NCBI GenBank assembly: GCA_005778355.1
Contig: SXON01000191.1
Location: 1-45,398 of the forward strand
DNA length: 45,398 nt
Direction of reading: 5' to 3'
Source: Pseudomonadota bacterium
GTDB taxonomy: Bacteria; Myxococcota_A; UBA796; SXON01
The position numbers and the translations under genes are program-made. Every line of letters starts with the position of its first letter. Within the stretch, counting starts at the first letter, position 1. The notes below the pieces were generated by a model. The model made no database searches. It saw only the letters and a list, made by a program, of their open reading frames with translations, and was not told the DNA's origin. Shown piece by piece: positions 8,203 to 17,007 of this stretch.

Positions 8203-9612
8203 GTGATCCTCCTCGTGGCGGCGGCGCAGGCGGCCGGTTTCTACTTCCTCGACTCCGGGGTGCGCGCCCAGGGGCGAGCGGGCGCGTTCGTGGCGGGGGC
8301 CGACGACATCTCGGCGCAGTACTACAACCCGGCCGCGCTGTCGCGGGTGGGTCGCGCCACGGTGGCCCTCGACGTCTGGGCGATCAGCCAGTCGGTCGAC
8401 TTCGATCGCGCCGACGAGCTCGGCTGGAACACCTTCGAGGCGGTGGCGAACGAGGCGCCGCCGCAGCCGGAGCCCGCGGGCGGGGTGGTCCTGCCGCTCG
8501 GACCGCTCCATCCGGTCCTCGCGGGCACGACACTCGCGCTCGGCCTCTACCTGCCCACCTCGCCCCTCCTGGCCTACCCGGCCGATGGGCCGCAACGCTA
8601 CGCGCTCATCTCCTCCACGGTCCTCCAGGGCTACGCGGGCCCCTCGCTCGCCCAGCGCGTGACCCCTTGGCTCAGCGTGGGCGCCGGGCTCCAGTACACC
8701 TTCCTCACGGTCAACCAGTCGATCACCGCCATCCAGTGCGTGGAGAGCGTCGACAACTGCGGCACCGACTCCCCGAGCGACGACATTCGCATGGACCTGT
8801 CCACGGTCGACCCGGCACGACTGTCGTGGAACGCGGGCGTGCTCGTGGAGCCCGCGTCCTGGCTCGCCATCGGCGCCTCCGTCCAGCCGCAGATCGACTA
8901 CCGCACCGAGGGGTCGATGACCGTCACCTTCTCGGAGGACAACACCCTGGTGCGCCCCGAGCTCACCACGGGCACCTTCACCGACGACGACGTGACGGTC
9001 GACGCCACCCTCCCGTGGATCGCGCGCCTTGGTGTTCAGCTGGCGCCCTCTGAGCGCGCGCGCGTGGAAGTGGCCGGCACCTGGACCCAGTGGTCGGCGA
9101 TGTCGGCGCTCCGCATCACGGACATTGATCTCTCGCTCACGACGCGCGAGGACGGCGTGCTCAAGGGCGAGCCCATCGTGGTGACTGACGACGTGCCTTT
9201 CTCCACGGGTTTCGTCGATAGCTGGTCGGCGCGGCTCGGCGGCGAGTACGACATCGTCCCCGCCGTGCGCGCGCGGGCCGGGGTGGCCTACGAGACGAGC
9301 GCGGTCCCGAGTGACTACGTCAGCGTGTTCATGGTCGACGGTCCCAAGCTTGCGCTGGCCGCGGGCGCCACCGCCCGGATCGGAAAGCGCGTATCCTTGA
9401 ACGCATCGTTCATGGACCAGCTCATCTTCCCGCGCACCATCGAGGACTCCCGGTACGCGCAGCAGGCGATCTTCGTGGATTTCAACAACCAATTCGCCAC
9501 GACGGTCACCACCGGGAAAGTGGTCGGCAACGGCGAGCTCTCGTCGAACGTGATCGTGGGTGGCCTCGGCGTGAGCGTGGACATTGGGCGTGGTGACAGC
9601 CAGCCTCGCTGA
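8203..9612 (+). CDS. FadL/OmpP1/TodX-like outer-membrane channel
   Basis: A 469-residue outer-membrane beta-barrel of the FadL (OmpP1/TodX) family, which moves long-chain fatty acids or other hydrophobic compounds across the outer membrane. After a short signal peptide (VILLVAAAQAAG) it shows the family hallmark GVRAQGRAGAFVAGADDISAQYYNPAALS (shown by positions 8254-8340: repeated Gly, then ADD, then NPA). The rest alternates amphipathic strands and ends in a charged tail. It starts at GTG 8203, immediately after the lipoprotein stop. Its 3' end overlaps the next gene by about 20-29 bases. The channel assignment is firm; the substrate is unknown. Confidence 0.85.
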   Translation: MILLVAAAQAAGFYFLDSGVRAQGRAGAFVAGADDISAQYYNPAALSRVGRATVALDVWAISQSVDFDRADELGWNTFEAVANEAPPQPEPAGGVVLPLGPLHPVLAGTTLALGLYLPTSPLLAYPADGPQRYALISSTVLQGYAGPSLAQRVTPWLSVGAGLQYTFLTVNQSITAIQCVESVDNCGTDSPSDDIRMDLSTVDPARLSWNAGVLVEPASWLAIGASVQPQIDYRTEGSMTVTFSEDNTLVRPELTTGTFTDDDVTVDATLPWIARLGVQLAPSERARVEVAGTWTQWSAMSALRITDIDLSLTTREDGVLKGEPIVVTDDVPFSTGFVDSWSARLGGEYDIVPAVRARAGVAYETSAVPSDYVSVFMVDGPKLALAAGATARIGKRVSLNASFMDQLIFPRTIEDSRYAQQAIFVDFNNQFATTVTTGKVVGNGELSSNVIVGGLGVSVDIGRGDSQPR

Positions 9613-10426
9613 GCCGGTGCCGCCGAGCGCCTGGGGCGAACTCACCGCCCTGTGGCAATCGCGACGGCTCCTGTGGACGCTCACCGCCACCGACCTGCGT
9701 ACCCGCTACATTGGGAGTTCAATCGGCTTTTTCTGGACGGTTGTGAACCCGCTCCTGGAGCTCGCCACCTACACCTTTGTGTTCCACGTGCTCCTCCAGG
9801 TTCGCTTCCACGCGGGGCAGTCCACCAGCCAGTACGTGCTCTTCTTGTTCTGCGGCATGACGGCCTGGTCGAGCTTCGCCGATGGCCTCGTGCGCGCGAC
9901 CACCTCCATCACGCAACACGCTTCGCTCGTGCGGAAGGTGAACTTCCCCAGCATCGTGCTTCCCGCGCAAATGGTGCTGGTGGCGGTGATCAACCAGTGC
10001 TTCCGCACCGCGGCGCTGCTGTTCTTCTGCATCCTCATCGGCGAGGGGCTCACCTGGCACGCGCTCCTCTTGGCGCCCTTCCTCGTGGCGCAGGCGCTGT
10101 TCACGTTCGGACTCGGCCTCTTGTGCTCGGTGCTCACCGTGTACTTCCGCGACATGAACCACTGGGTGAACGCGGGCTTGCTCATCGGCATGTTCATCAC
10201 GCCGGTGGTGTACCCCGCCTCGGCGTGGCCTCGGGAGTACGTGCTCTTGCTCTACCCCAACCCGATGGCCCAATACATCGGCATCTACCAGAGCCTCCTC
10301 CTCGGGCATCACCTCCCGCCCGCCATCACGACGGTGATCTATGCGCTGATCGCCTCGGGGATCGCCGTGGCGCTGGGGGCCAGCGTGTTTGCGCACAATC
10401 GGCGACGTTTCGCCGACATGGTGTAG
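9584..10426 (+). CDS. ABC-2 type permease of polysaccharide-export type (Wzm/TagG/KpsM-like)
   Basis: A 280-residue inner-membrane permease with six predicted hydrophobic helices. Family features are the amphipathic N-terminal TATDLRTRYIGSSIGFFW, the first helix region VVNPLLELATYTFVFHVLL, the conserved LVRKVNFPSIVLP loop, VYFRDMNHW, and the C-terminal YPNPMAQYIGIYQSLLLG. Such proteins form the pore that exports undecaprenyl-linked polysaccharide with a Wzt-type ATPase. No ATPase gene is adjacent; the next gene is convergent. The start may be TTG 9584, or the GTG codons at 9590 or 9593, all overlapping the FadL-like gene. Confidence 0.85.
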   Translation: MGVVTASLAEPVPPSAWGELTALWQSRRLLWTLTATDLRTRYIGSSIGFFWTVVNPLLELATYTFVFHVLLQVRFHAGQSTSQYVLFLFCGMTAWSSFADGLVRATTSITQHASLVRKVNFPSIVLPAQMVLVAVINQCFRTAALLFFCILIGEGLTWHALLLAPFLVAQALFTFGLGLLCSVLTVYFRDMNHWVNAGLLIGMFITPVVYPASAWPREYVLLLYPNPMAQYIGIYQSLLLGHHLPPAITTVIYALIASGIAVALGASVFAHNRRRFADMV

Positions 10427-10429
10427 TCG

Positions 10430-11110
10430 CTACTTCGAGCCCGCCCGCGGCTTGGTGAGCTGCTCGATCTGGTAGGTGATGGTTTCCACGTCCATCCCGG
10501 CGGCGGACATCTTGGCCAGGAGCGCCTGGCTCTCGACAATGTAGGCGGTGACCTCCTGGAGGGGAGGGAGCCGACCCGACGCGGCGGGCACCGCCTTGGC
10601 GTGGGCCTCGATCTCGTCGGCGAGGGCGAGTTGATCGGCCTTGCCGGACGTTCTCGCGTTGACCGCTTGGGCGCTCCACAGGCCCGGGGCGTCTTTGAGG
10701 TGCTTCAAGAGCCGCGGGGCGCCGCGAGCGCCACCCTCGACTGAGCCCGAGTTCTGGGTCTCGCCGGTGGTCACCGTCTTCTCGTCGCCCGCGCTCGTGG
10801 TTGCCGTCGCGGAGGTGGTGCCTGCGGACTGGCCGCCGCCCTGCTGGCCGCCGCCCTGCTGGCCGCCGCCGCTCTGCGCGCCCCCGCCGCTTTGCCCGCC
10901 GCCGCCGTTCTGGCCGCCGCCACCACCCTGGCCGCCACTCTGACTGCCGCCGCCGCCCTGCTGCATCTGGCCGGCACCCCCGCCACCGCCGCCGCCACCG
11001 CCGGCACCGCCACCGCCACCGGGCCCGCCGCCGCCCGGGCCGCCGCCGGACTGTGCGGTGTACACGACGCCGCCGCCGGTGAGCACGCCCGCGAGGAAGA
11101 CGGCGATCAT
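10430..11110 (-). CDS. Gly/Gln/Ser-rich membrane-anchored protein
   Basis: About 226 residues. A short hydrophobic N-terminus (MIAVFLAGVLTGGGVVYTAQ) is followed by about 85 residues made almost only of Gly, Gln, Ser and Asn (GGGGQNGGGGQSGGG-like). A Ser/Thr linker comes next, then a charged helical C-terminal domain of about 110 residues rich in Ala, Leu, Lys and Glu. I infer a membrane or periplasmic anchor with a flexible spacer; no family recognised. ATG 11110 is used, and GTG 11125 is an alternative. It is convergent with the ABC-2 permease, with three bases between stops. Confidence 0.62.
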   Translation of the reverse strand: MIAVFLAGVLTGGGVVYTAQSGGGPGGGGPGGGGGAGGGGGGGGGAGQMQQGGGGSQSGGQGGGGGQNGGGGQSGGGAQSGGGQQGGGQQGGGQSAGTTSATATTSAGDEKTVTTGETQNSGSVEGGARGAPRLLKHLKDAPGLWSAQAVNARTSGKADQLALADEIEAHAKAVPAASGRLPPLQEVTAYIVESQALLAKMSAAGMDVETITYQIEQLTKPRAGSK

Positions 11111-11162
11111 GCGGTCGGGGTTCACGGCGGTCGAGAACCTAACCTGAAAGTGCGCCGCAAAC

Positions 11163-13223
11163 TCAGGGGCTGAAACTCTCGACCGCCCACGCGCCGTCGC
11201 GGTGCAGCAACGCGAGCACGCCGTCCCGCGTGGCCGCGAGGTCGGTGATCGCGCTGGCGCCAGTGTCGATGCAGGTCGAGGACTCGGCCCATGCGCACAG
11301 CTCCACGGTGTCATCCGTCGTGAGACGCGCGTAGTAGAGGGTCCCGCCGTGCCAACGGGGCTCGACATGACCGAGCACCCGGCTGGTGTCGTCGACCCGC
11401 GTGGGGGTGCCCCAGTTGGCGTAGTCCGCGTCGCTTCGGACAACGTGCACGGTAGCGCCGCCCTCGCCCCAGCTCAACCAGGCGAGATCGAGGCCGTCCT
11501 CGCGGGCGGAGAGCGCCGGGTTCTCCATGCGTCCCCAGTCCTGGCCGCCGTCGTCGAGGGTGGGCTCCTGCTCCGTGCAGCCGGCGTCAGCGGGGCAGGG
11601 CTCGGTGTAGGCGCGCCAGAGCACCGTGAAACTCTCGCCGACTTCGGCCACCTCCACGTGCCGCGTGTAGCGAGCGGGGTTGATCGAATCGCCGGCGTCG
11701 CCTGCGGCGTCGGAGGCCGCCCAGGCCACGAACTGGCGCTCGCCCGCGCGCGCGAGGCTCGGATTCCCAGGGTAGATGGCGCCAATTTTACCGACAAGGC
11801 TGGGCGTCCAGTCGGAGGCACGGGTCCACGTGGCCACCCGGACCTCCGCCAGCCCCGCCGTTTCCACCACCGCTGTGGGATTGTCGGCCCAGGCAAAGGA
11901 GACGTCGCCCTCGGCCCCGGCCGCCAGCGAGGGCCGCCACGACGGGGCCGCCATGCTGGCCGGGACCACGAGATCATGCGTCACTCCGCCGATCGAAGCC
12001 TCGCATCGCGGCTGCCAGTTCCAGTCGTGGCCATCCGGCGCGCCCGCGAGTGCGCGCCAGCAAGTGACAGTACCGTCGCCGAGCGCGAGTGCCTCGGGGT
12101 CGGCGGCGATCCAGGCGCTGCTGTCGAGATCGAGGCCGTCCCGCCTGACCGTGCCCCGCTGCGCGGGGTCGCCCGTCCACTCCACGGTCGCGACGGTGCT
12201 GGTGGTTCCGTCGTCGTCCGCCGCGATCCAGGCCGTGCCCGCCTGCGCCGGGAAGCTCTCCGACCCGAACGCCTCGGCGAGCACCCGTCCCGTTGTGTGT
12301 GGCAAGGGTACGCGCAGCCACGCGGCCACGGTGGCGCCCACGTCTTCCAGGGTGGCCGGCGTGTCGAGCTCGACCCCCGCGCGGATGCCGGGGCCAGCCA
12401 GGAAGATGGGGATGTCGCGACAACCAACGCACTGGTCGCCGTGGTTGTGGTAGTCCCAGTCCTCGCCCCCGTCGTCCTCCCAGTCGTGCCGCCCGTGGTC
12501 GGCCACGACGACCAGGAGCGTGTTGCCGGCGAGCTCGCCGCTCGCGTCGGACTCGATCCAGTCCCAGAGGGTGGTCAGCTCGGGGGCCACGACCTCGAGC
12601 CCGTGCGCGTAGGCCTTCTCGTTGGTCTGGGAGTGTCCCGCGCGGTCGATGTCGTGGAGGTTGGCCACCACCAGGCGGCTTCGCCCCAGCACCTCGTAGA
12701 GGGCGTCGATGACCGTCTGGTCGCTCGAGTCTTGCTCGGTCTGGGTGTTCATCGCCGTGGCCCCGTCGGCCTCTGGCCAGCCGGGATGGAGGCTCCGCTC
12801 CAGGCCTTCGAGGTGCACGGTGTTGCGCACGAGGTGCGTCTTGGTGCCAGGAAATGCCTCCTCGGTCGCCTCGAAAAGCGTGGGGTACTCGGGACGGTAG
12901 TAGCCGGCACCGCCCGTGGCGGGCATCAGCGCGAGGTTGTTGTGCCGCCCCGTGATGATGTCGCCGTGTCCGGGCGGGGTGACGGTCACGTTGGCGGCCA
13001 CCGCCGCCGTGTACAGCGTGCCCCGGGGCAGCATCTCGCTGGTGAACTCCCCGAAGAGCTCCCGGCCCGGCACGCTGCTGGCCTCGCTGGCCTCCGTGCC
13101 GAAGGTCTCCGCGTAGCGGCTGCCGTCGAGCACCAGCACTAGGGCGCGGCGAGGGGCGTGCGACGCGGTGTCGCCTGCCGCGACCGGATCGGGCGGCGTG
13201 CAAGCGAGAAAAAAGAGCATCAT
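11163..13223 (-). CDS. Alkaline-phosphatase-superfamily lipoprotein
   Basis: A 686-residue predicted lipoprotein (MMLFFLACTPPD, lipid Cys at residue 8). The first 400 residues match the alkaline-phosphatase/sulfatase superfamily. The visible elements are a metal Asp in LVLDGSRY (D33), a presumed Thr nucleophile in TPPGHGDIITGRHN (near T82), ANLHDIDRAGHSQT (D190/D192, H196), VVADHGRHD (D241, H242) and DYHNHGDQC (H258, H260). These would bind two Zn ions and hydrolyse a phosphate mono- or diester, or a sulfate. The C-terminal 280 residues look like a beta-propeller with Asp-box-like strands. A cell-surface or periplasmic hydrolase is inferred; substrate unknown. Confidence 0.78.
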   Translation of the reverse strand: MMLFFLACTPPDPVAAGDTASHAPRRALVLVLDGSRYAETFGTEASEASSVPGRELFGEFTSEMLPRGTLYTAAVAANVTVTPPGHGDIITGRHNNLALMPATGGAGYYRPEYPTLFEATEEAFPGTKTHLVRNTVHLEGLERSLHPGWPEADGATAMNTQTEQDSSDQTVIDALYEVLGRSRLVVANLHDIDRAGHSQTNEKAYAHGLEVVAPELTTLWDWIESDASGELAGNTLLVVVADHGRHDWEDDGGEDWDYHNHGDQCVGCRDIPIFLAGPGIRAGVELDTPATLEDVGATVAAWLRVPLPHTTGRVLAEAFGSESFPAQAGTAWIAADDDGTTSTVATVEWTGDPAQRGTVRRDGLDLDSSAWIAADPEALALGDGTVTCWRALAGAPDGHDWNWQPRCEASIGGVTHDLVVPASMAAPSWRPSLAAGAEGDVSFAWADNPTAVVETAGLAEVRVATWTRASDWTPSLVGKIGAIYPGNPSLARAGERQFVAWAASDAAGDAGDSINPARYTRHVEVAEVGESFTVLWRAYTEPCPADAGCTEQEPTLDDGGQDWGRMENPALSAREDGLDLAWLSWGEGGATVHVVRSDADYANWGTPTRVDDTSRVLGHVEPRWHGGTLYYARLTTDDTVELCAWAESSTCIDTGASAITDLAATRDGVLALLHRDGAWAVESFSP

Positions 13224-13269
13224 CGGGCCTGCCCGTAGCACACCCTTGACCGGGGCCGCGCGGTGTCCA

Positions 13270-14007
13270 GTGTTGGCGACCTTGACCCCGATCGTGGCCA
13301 TCGGCACCGCCGTCTACGCCGAGCCGGTGGCGGTGATCGGCGATGTGCACGGCTGCGCTGGCCTTCTGCGCACGCTCTTGTCGCGACTGCCGGCGGGAAT
13401 GCCGATCCTGGTCGCGGGCGACCTCTGCGATCGGGGTCCCGACTCGCGCGGCGTGATCGACACGCTCGTGGCGCGTGGCGCTCGCGGGGTGCTCGGCAAC
13501 CACGACCTGTGGCTGCGCGACTGGGCCTGCGGCAACGGCTTCGACCGCTTCGCGCTGCACCCGGCCATGGGCGGCGCGGCCACGCTCTCCTCCTACTGCG
13601 TGGAGTCGCGCAGCACCGGGACCATCGAGGCGGAGGCCTGGCGGGTGCCCCCGCTCCATCGGGACTGGTTGTGCTCGCTCCCGGTGGCGCTCGACCTCGA
13701 GGTGATGGGCGAGCGCTACTGGCTGGTGCACGCCGGCGTGCCCGCCACCGAGTCGCTCGCCGGGCTGGCGTCGCACGAGGTCATCCCGCACCTGGCGCGC
13801 ACCAAGCCCGCGTCGCTCCTCTGGCCGAAGAACGAGCCCGACGACATGCTACCGCTCGACCGCACCGTGCTGATGGGCCACGTGCCGCTGCGGAAGCCGC
13901 TCGACACGGGCGCGGTGCTGGCCATCGACACCGGCGCCGGGACGATCCCCGGCGGGCGACTCACGGCGGTGATCTTGCCGGAGCGGCGGTTCGTGACCGT
14001 GGGGTAG
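13270..14007 (+). CDS. PPP-family metallophosphatase (Ser/Thr phosphatase or ApaH-like)
   Basis: A protein of about 245 residues with all three metallophosphoesterase signatures of the PPP family: AVIGDVHGCAGL, LVAGDLCDRGPDSRG and GVLGNHDLWL. Later His residues (LVHAGVP, MGHVPL) complete the two-metal site. The order GDxHG, GDxxDRG, GNHD, HAG, GH is that of bacterial PrpA/ApaH-like phosphatases, which act on phosphoproteins or diadenosine tetraphosphate. The start is uncertain. GTG 13270 leaves 46 bases to the divergent lipoprotein gene; GTG 13294 is also possible. The stop lies six bases before the tRNA-Trp gene on the other strand. Confidence 0.82.
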   Translation: MLATLTPIVAIGTAVYAEPVAVIGDVHGCAGLLRTLLSRLPAGMPILVAGDLCDRGPDSRGVIDTLVARGARGVLGNHDLWLRDWACGNGFDRFALHPAMGGAATLSSYCVESRSTGTIEAEAWRVPPLHRDWLCSLPVALDLEVMGERYWLVHAGVPATESLAGLASHEVIPHLARTKPASLLWPKNEPDDMLPLDRTVLMGHVPLRKPLDTGAVLAIDTGAGTIPGGRLTAVILPERRFVTVG

Positions 14008-14013
14008 GAGATT

Positions 14014-14089
14014 TGGCAGGGGCACAAGGACTCGAACCTTGGACCTGCGGATTTGGAATCCGCTGCTCTACCGACTGAGCTATACCCCT
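14014..14089 (-). tRNA. tRNA-Trp (CCA anticodon)
   Basis: On the minus strand the sequence begins AGGGGTATAGCTCAGTCGG and ends in TGCCCCTGCCA. The acceptor stem AGGGGTA pairs with TGCCCCT (one U-G), the discriminator is G73, and the CCA end is encoded. The D arm carries GCTCAGTCGGTAGAGC and the anticodon stem is GCGGA/TCCGC around the loop TTCCAAA. This gives anticodon CCA, which reads UGG. The T arm contains GGTTCGAGTCC. The tRNA is 76 nt including CCA. Confidence 0.97.
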
Positions 14090-14129
14090 GCGCGGGGAGC
14101 CCATGGGCTAATCGCGGGCGGCCGGCCGG

Positions 14130-14939
14130 TCAACCCGTGGGCAAGACGCCGGCGAGGATGGCGCCGGCCACGACCACCGCGAGCCCGATGCGCCAGGCGG
14201 CGAAGATCTCGAGGCCGTGCGACGAGAGCCAGCCGACCAGCCACTTCACCGAGAGCGCGGCCGACACGGCGGCGGCGGCAAAACCGGCGAGCAGTGGCCC
14301 CGCGCCGAAGCTCTGGAGCATCACGTCGCCGTGCTTGAGCCCCGAGTAGGCGGTAGCCGCGCCGAGCGTGACCAGGCCCAGGAGGAAGGAGAACTCCACC
14401 GCCGCCGGGAGCGCCACGCCGAGCAACACGGCGCCGAGGATCGTCGCCAGGCTGCGGCTCGTCCCCGGCCAGAGCGCGAGGCACTGGGCGCAGCCGATGA
14501 GGAAGGCCGTGCGAAGGTCGAGCTCGAGCAGGTCGCGATGTCCCGAGCGACCGCGCAGCGCCAGGATCGCCACGCCGCCCACCAGCCACGCGGCCACGAC
14601 CGGCCAGAGGCCGAAGAGGTAGGCGTCGATGGCATCGTCGAACAGGAGGCCGAGCACGGCGGCGGGCAAGAAGGCCACCACGAGGTTGATGAGCAGGCGT
14701 CGTCCCGCCGGGTCGCGACCGAGCACGCCGTGCAGGATCTGTCCCACGCGGGCCCGGTAGAGGCCGAGCACCGCCACGATGGCGCCCGCCTGGATGCAGA
14801 TCGCGTAGGCGTCAGCGGCGTCGGAGCGAGCCATCCCGAGCGCTCGCTCCGCGAGGAGCAGGTGACCGGTCGACGACACCGGCAAGAACTCCGTCACGCC
14901 CTCGACGATGCCGAGGACGACAGCTTCGAACCAGGTCAT
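14130..14939 (-). CDS. uppP: Undecaprenyl-diphosphate phosphatase UppP/BacA
   Basis: A 269-residue integral membrane protein. It converts undecaprenyl diphosphate to the monophosphate lipid carrier for peptidoglycan and other envelope polymers, and its overexpression is known to give bacitracin resistance in this family. Both catalytic signatures are present: EGVTEFLPVSSTGH at residues 13-26 and WPGTSRS at 157-163. About seven or eight hydrophobic helices and the length match the family. The start overlaps the stop of the upstream cytochrome c gene by four bases (ATGA). Confidence 0.95.
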   Translation of the reverse strand: MTWFEAVVLGIVEGVTEFLPVSSTGHLLLAERALGMARSDAADAYAICIQAGAIVAVLGLYRARVGQILHGVLGRDPAGRRLLINLVVAFLPAAVLGLLFDDAIDAYLFGLWPVVAAWLVGGVAILALRGRSGHRDLLELDLRTAFLIGCAQCLALWPGTSRSLATILGAVLLGVALPAAVEFSFLLGLVTLGAATAYSGLKHGDVMLQSFGAGPLLAGFAAAAVSAALSVKWLVGWLSSHGLEIFAAWRIGLAVVVAGAILAGVLPTG

Positions 14940-15238
14940 TTCTTCAGCGAGCGCAGGTAGGCGACGGTGTTGCTCACTTGCTCATCCGTGAGCTGGGTGA
15001 ACGCCGCCATCGGCGTGCCCGGCTTCCCGGCGCGGATCAGCGCGGCCACGTCGGTGTCGGTCTTGGTGGCCCAGTACGTCGCCTGCGTGAAGTCGGTGGG
15101 CTTCTTCGGCAAGGCGATGGCGGCGGGGCCCTTCCCATCGCCCGCGAGGCCGTGGCACGAGGTGCAGTTGGCCTCGTACACCGCCTTCCCGGCCGCGGGG
15201 TCGGCGGCGAGGGCCACGAGCGAGAGGAGGAGGATCAT
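14936..15238 (-). CDS. Small periplasmic c-type cytochrome
   Basis: A 100-residue protein with a signal peptide (MILLLSLVALAA) and one haem-binding site CTSCH (Cys25, Cys28, His29). Met77, in the stretch TPMAAF, is the likely sixth ligand. The size and the GDGKGP stretch after the haem motif fit class I mono-haem cytochromes that carry electrons in the periplasm. ATG 15238 is used because it leads directly into the signal peptide; a longer version would not be exported. It is co-transcribed with uppP by a four-base overlap, with no evident functional link. Confidence 0.86.
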   Translation of the reverse strand: MILLLSLVALAADPAAGKAVYEANCTSCHGLAGDGKGPAAIALPKKPTDFTQATYWATKTDTDVAALIRAGKPGTPMAAFTQLTDEQVSNTVAYLRSLKK

Positions 15239-15291
15239 GTCGCCGAGTATCCCGCAGTTGACAGGCTGTGCTCGGGGAGACACCTTCGCGC

Positions 15292-16902
15292 ATGCTGCCC
15301 TTCCTGCTGGCCTGCTCCGGCGACACGGTGATCCCCACCGGTCGCGACAGCGTGCCGCCGCCGGGCGACAGTGCCGAGCTCGCGCCCGGCAGCGACACCG
15401 GCGAGGAGACCGGGCAGGATCGCGACGAGCACGGCTGTGTCGACCTGTACCACCAGGACTACTTCCCAGCCTACGAACTCGCGATCGACGAGGCGGAATG
15501 GGCGGCTCTGGAGGCGGACTACCAGAGCGGTCTCAAGGACTACCACCCGGCAGCGCTCACCCTCGAAGACGAGACGGTGCCGGTGCAGGTGCGACTCAAG
15601 GGCAACCCAGGCTTCTCCTGGTTCGGGGAGAAGCTCCAGCTCGTCGTCAGCTTCAACGAGGAAGATCAGGACGCGCGCTTCCACGGCCAGCGGAAGATCG
15701 TGCTCGACGCCACCTGGTACGAGCCGACCCTGCTGCGCGAGCGCCTCGGCTGGTGGGTGATGCGCCAGCGTGGCGAGATGCCGGCCTCGTGTGCGAACAA
15801 CGCCACGCTCAGCGTCAACGGCGAGTTCTATGGGACCTACGCCCACATCGAGTACCTCGACCGCGAGTACCTGGAGCGCGTCTTCGGCGATGAGCAGGCC
15901 ACGGGCACGCTGTGGAAGTACGGCAGCGAGGCCAAGACCAACGTCGAGAACGCTGACTACGCCAAGCTCGAGACCTTCTGGCGAGCGGATGCTGTCGCGA
16001 CCATGGAGCCGCTGGGAAACGTGCAGGAGTGGACGCGCGCCTGGGCCGCCGAGAGCGTCATGGGTGACGACGACGGCTACTGGTGCTGCGCCCACAACTT
16101 CTATCTCTACGATCACCCGGTGGAAGGCATGTTGTTCGTCCCCTGGGACTGGGACGACACCTTCGAGATCACCCCCTACGACTCCGACCCCGTCACCGGC
16201 TACACCTCGGCCTTGTTCCAGCAGGAACACTTCGTGAAGGTGACGAACGACCCGGCGTGGCGGTCGGTCTATGTGAGCGAGGTGGAGGCCATGAACGCGG
16301 CGATGGACCCGGTAATCGTGTTGCCGCTACTCTCCGCATGGGATGCCGAGATCCGCGCGGCGGTGGAGGCCGACCCTCATCGCACCTTCGACATGGCCGA
16401 GCACGACGCCACCGTTGAAGCTTTGGCTTCGTGGATTCAGTCGCGACACGACTACATCGAGAGCTGGGTGCGCTGCGAGCGCGACCCTGCCGCCGACGCC
16501 GATGGTGACGGCATTCCCGCGTGCGATGATCGCGACGACAACGCGCCCGTCTCCGACGAGGTGTGCAACGGCATAGACGACGACAACGATGGCTGGGTGG
16601 ACGACGCCGCGGGCTGCGAGGACTGCGTGGCCCATGGCATCGACGAGTACGACCTGCTCTTCTGTCGCGACCCGCGCACTTGGGACGCGGCACAAGCCAA
16701 CTGCGAGGATCGAGGCGGCACGTTGCTGTACCCGTCGACGACCGAGGAGGTGTACCTTACCTTCTTTTACACCTGGCCCGTGTTCGAGGACTGGTGGCTG
16801 GGCGACGACTACGGCAGCACCTGCCTGACGTGGATGTCGGGCGAGTTCGACTACGGGACAGCGCCGTGCGCCGAGTCGCACCCGAGTGTTTGTCGGATGT
16901 AG
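15292..16902 (+). CDS. CotH kinase-like lipoprotein with MopE-type Ca-binding segment and C-type-lectin fold domain
   Basis: A 536-residue lipoprotein (MLPFLLACSGD, Cys8). Residues of about 45-400 match the CotH family, which has a protein-kinase-like fold. Marks are QVRLKGNPG, the RLGWWVMRQRG helix, VNGEFYGTYAHIEYLDREYL and VPWDWDDTF, where the Asp residues correspond to the metal-binding loop. Then comes an Asp/Cys-rich stretch, DADGDGIPACDDRDDNAP followed by VCNGIDDDNDGWVDDA, like the MopE/thrombospondin-type repeats of Myxococcota that bind Ca. The last 75 residues (TWDAAQANCEDRGGTLLYP, WWLGDD, CAESHPSVCRM) fit a C-type-lectin-like domain with paired Cys. I infer a surface protein combining a CotH domain with a ligand-binding tail. 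Enzymatic activity is unproven. Confidence 0.8.
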   Translation: MLPFLLACSGDTVIPTGRDSVPPPGDSAELAPGSDTGEETGQDRDEHGCVDLYHQDYFPAYELAIDEAEWAALEADYQSGLKDYHPAALTLEDETVPVQVRLKGNPGFSWFGEKLQLVVSFNEEDQDARFHGQRKIVLDATWYEPTLLRERLGWWVMRQRGEMPASCANNATLSVNGEFYGTYAHIEYLDREYLERVFGDEQATGTLWKYGSEAKTNVENADYAKLETFWRADAVATMEPLGNVQEWTRAWAAESVMGDDDGYWCCAHNFYLYDHPVEGMLFVPWDWDDTFEITPYDSDPVTGYTSALFQQEHFVKVTNDPAWRSVYVSEVEAMNAAMDPVIVLPLLSAWDAEIRAAVEADPHRTFDMAEHDATVEALASWIQSRHDYIESWVRCERDPAADADGDGIPACDDRDDNAPVSDEVCNGIDDDNDGWVDDAAGCEDCVAHGIDEYDLLFCRDPRTWDAAQANCEDRGGTLLYPSTTEEVYLTFFYTWPVFEDWWLGDDYGSTCLTWMSGEFDYGTAPCAESHPSVCRM

Positions 16903-17007
16903 TGACATTCTTGTCGCGGCCGGTGCGAGCCTCCGGCGAGATTCGTGGTTTGCGGCCCATCGGGGGCTTTGGCACAGGGCTTGCGGTGCGTGTGAGCGGA
17001 GCATGCC

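Noticed and set aside
7420..9690. A 756-codon minus-strand frame across the lipoprotein and FadL-like genes.
   Set aside because: It is His/Arg/Glu-rich antisense noise caused by high GC at third positions; the plus strand carries a lipobox and FadL motifs.
11202..13142. A 646-codon plus-strand frame opposite the phosphatase-superfamily lipoprotein.
   Set aside because: Composition is typical antisense shadow, and the minus strand shows metal-binding motifs in order.
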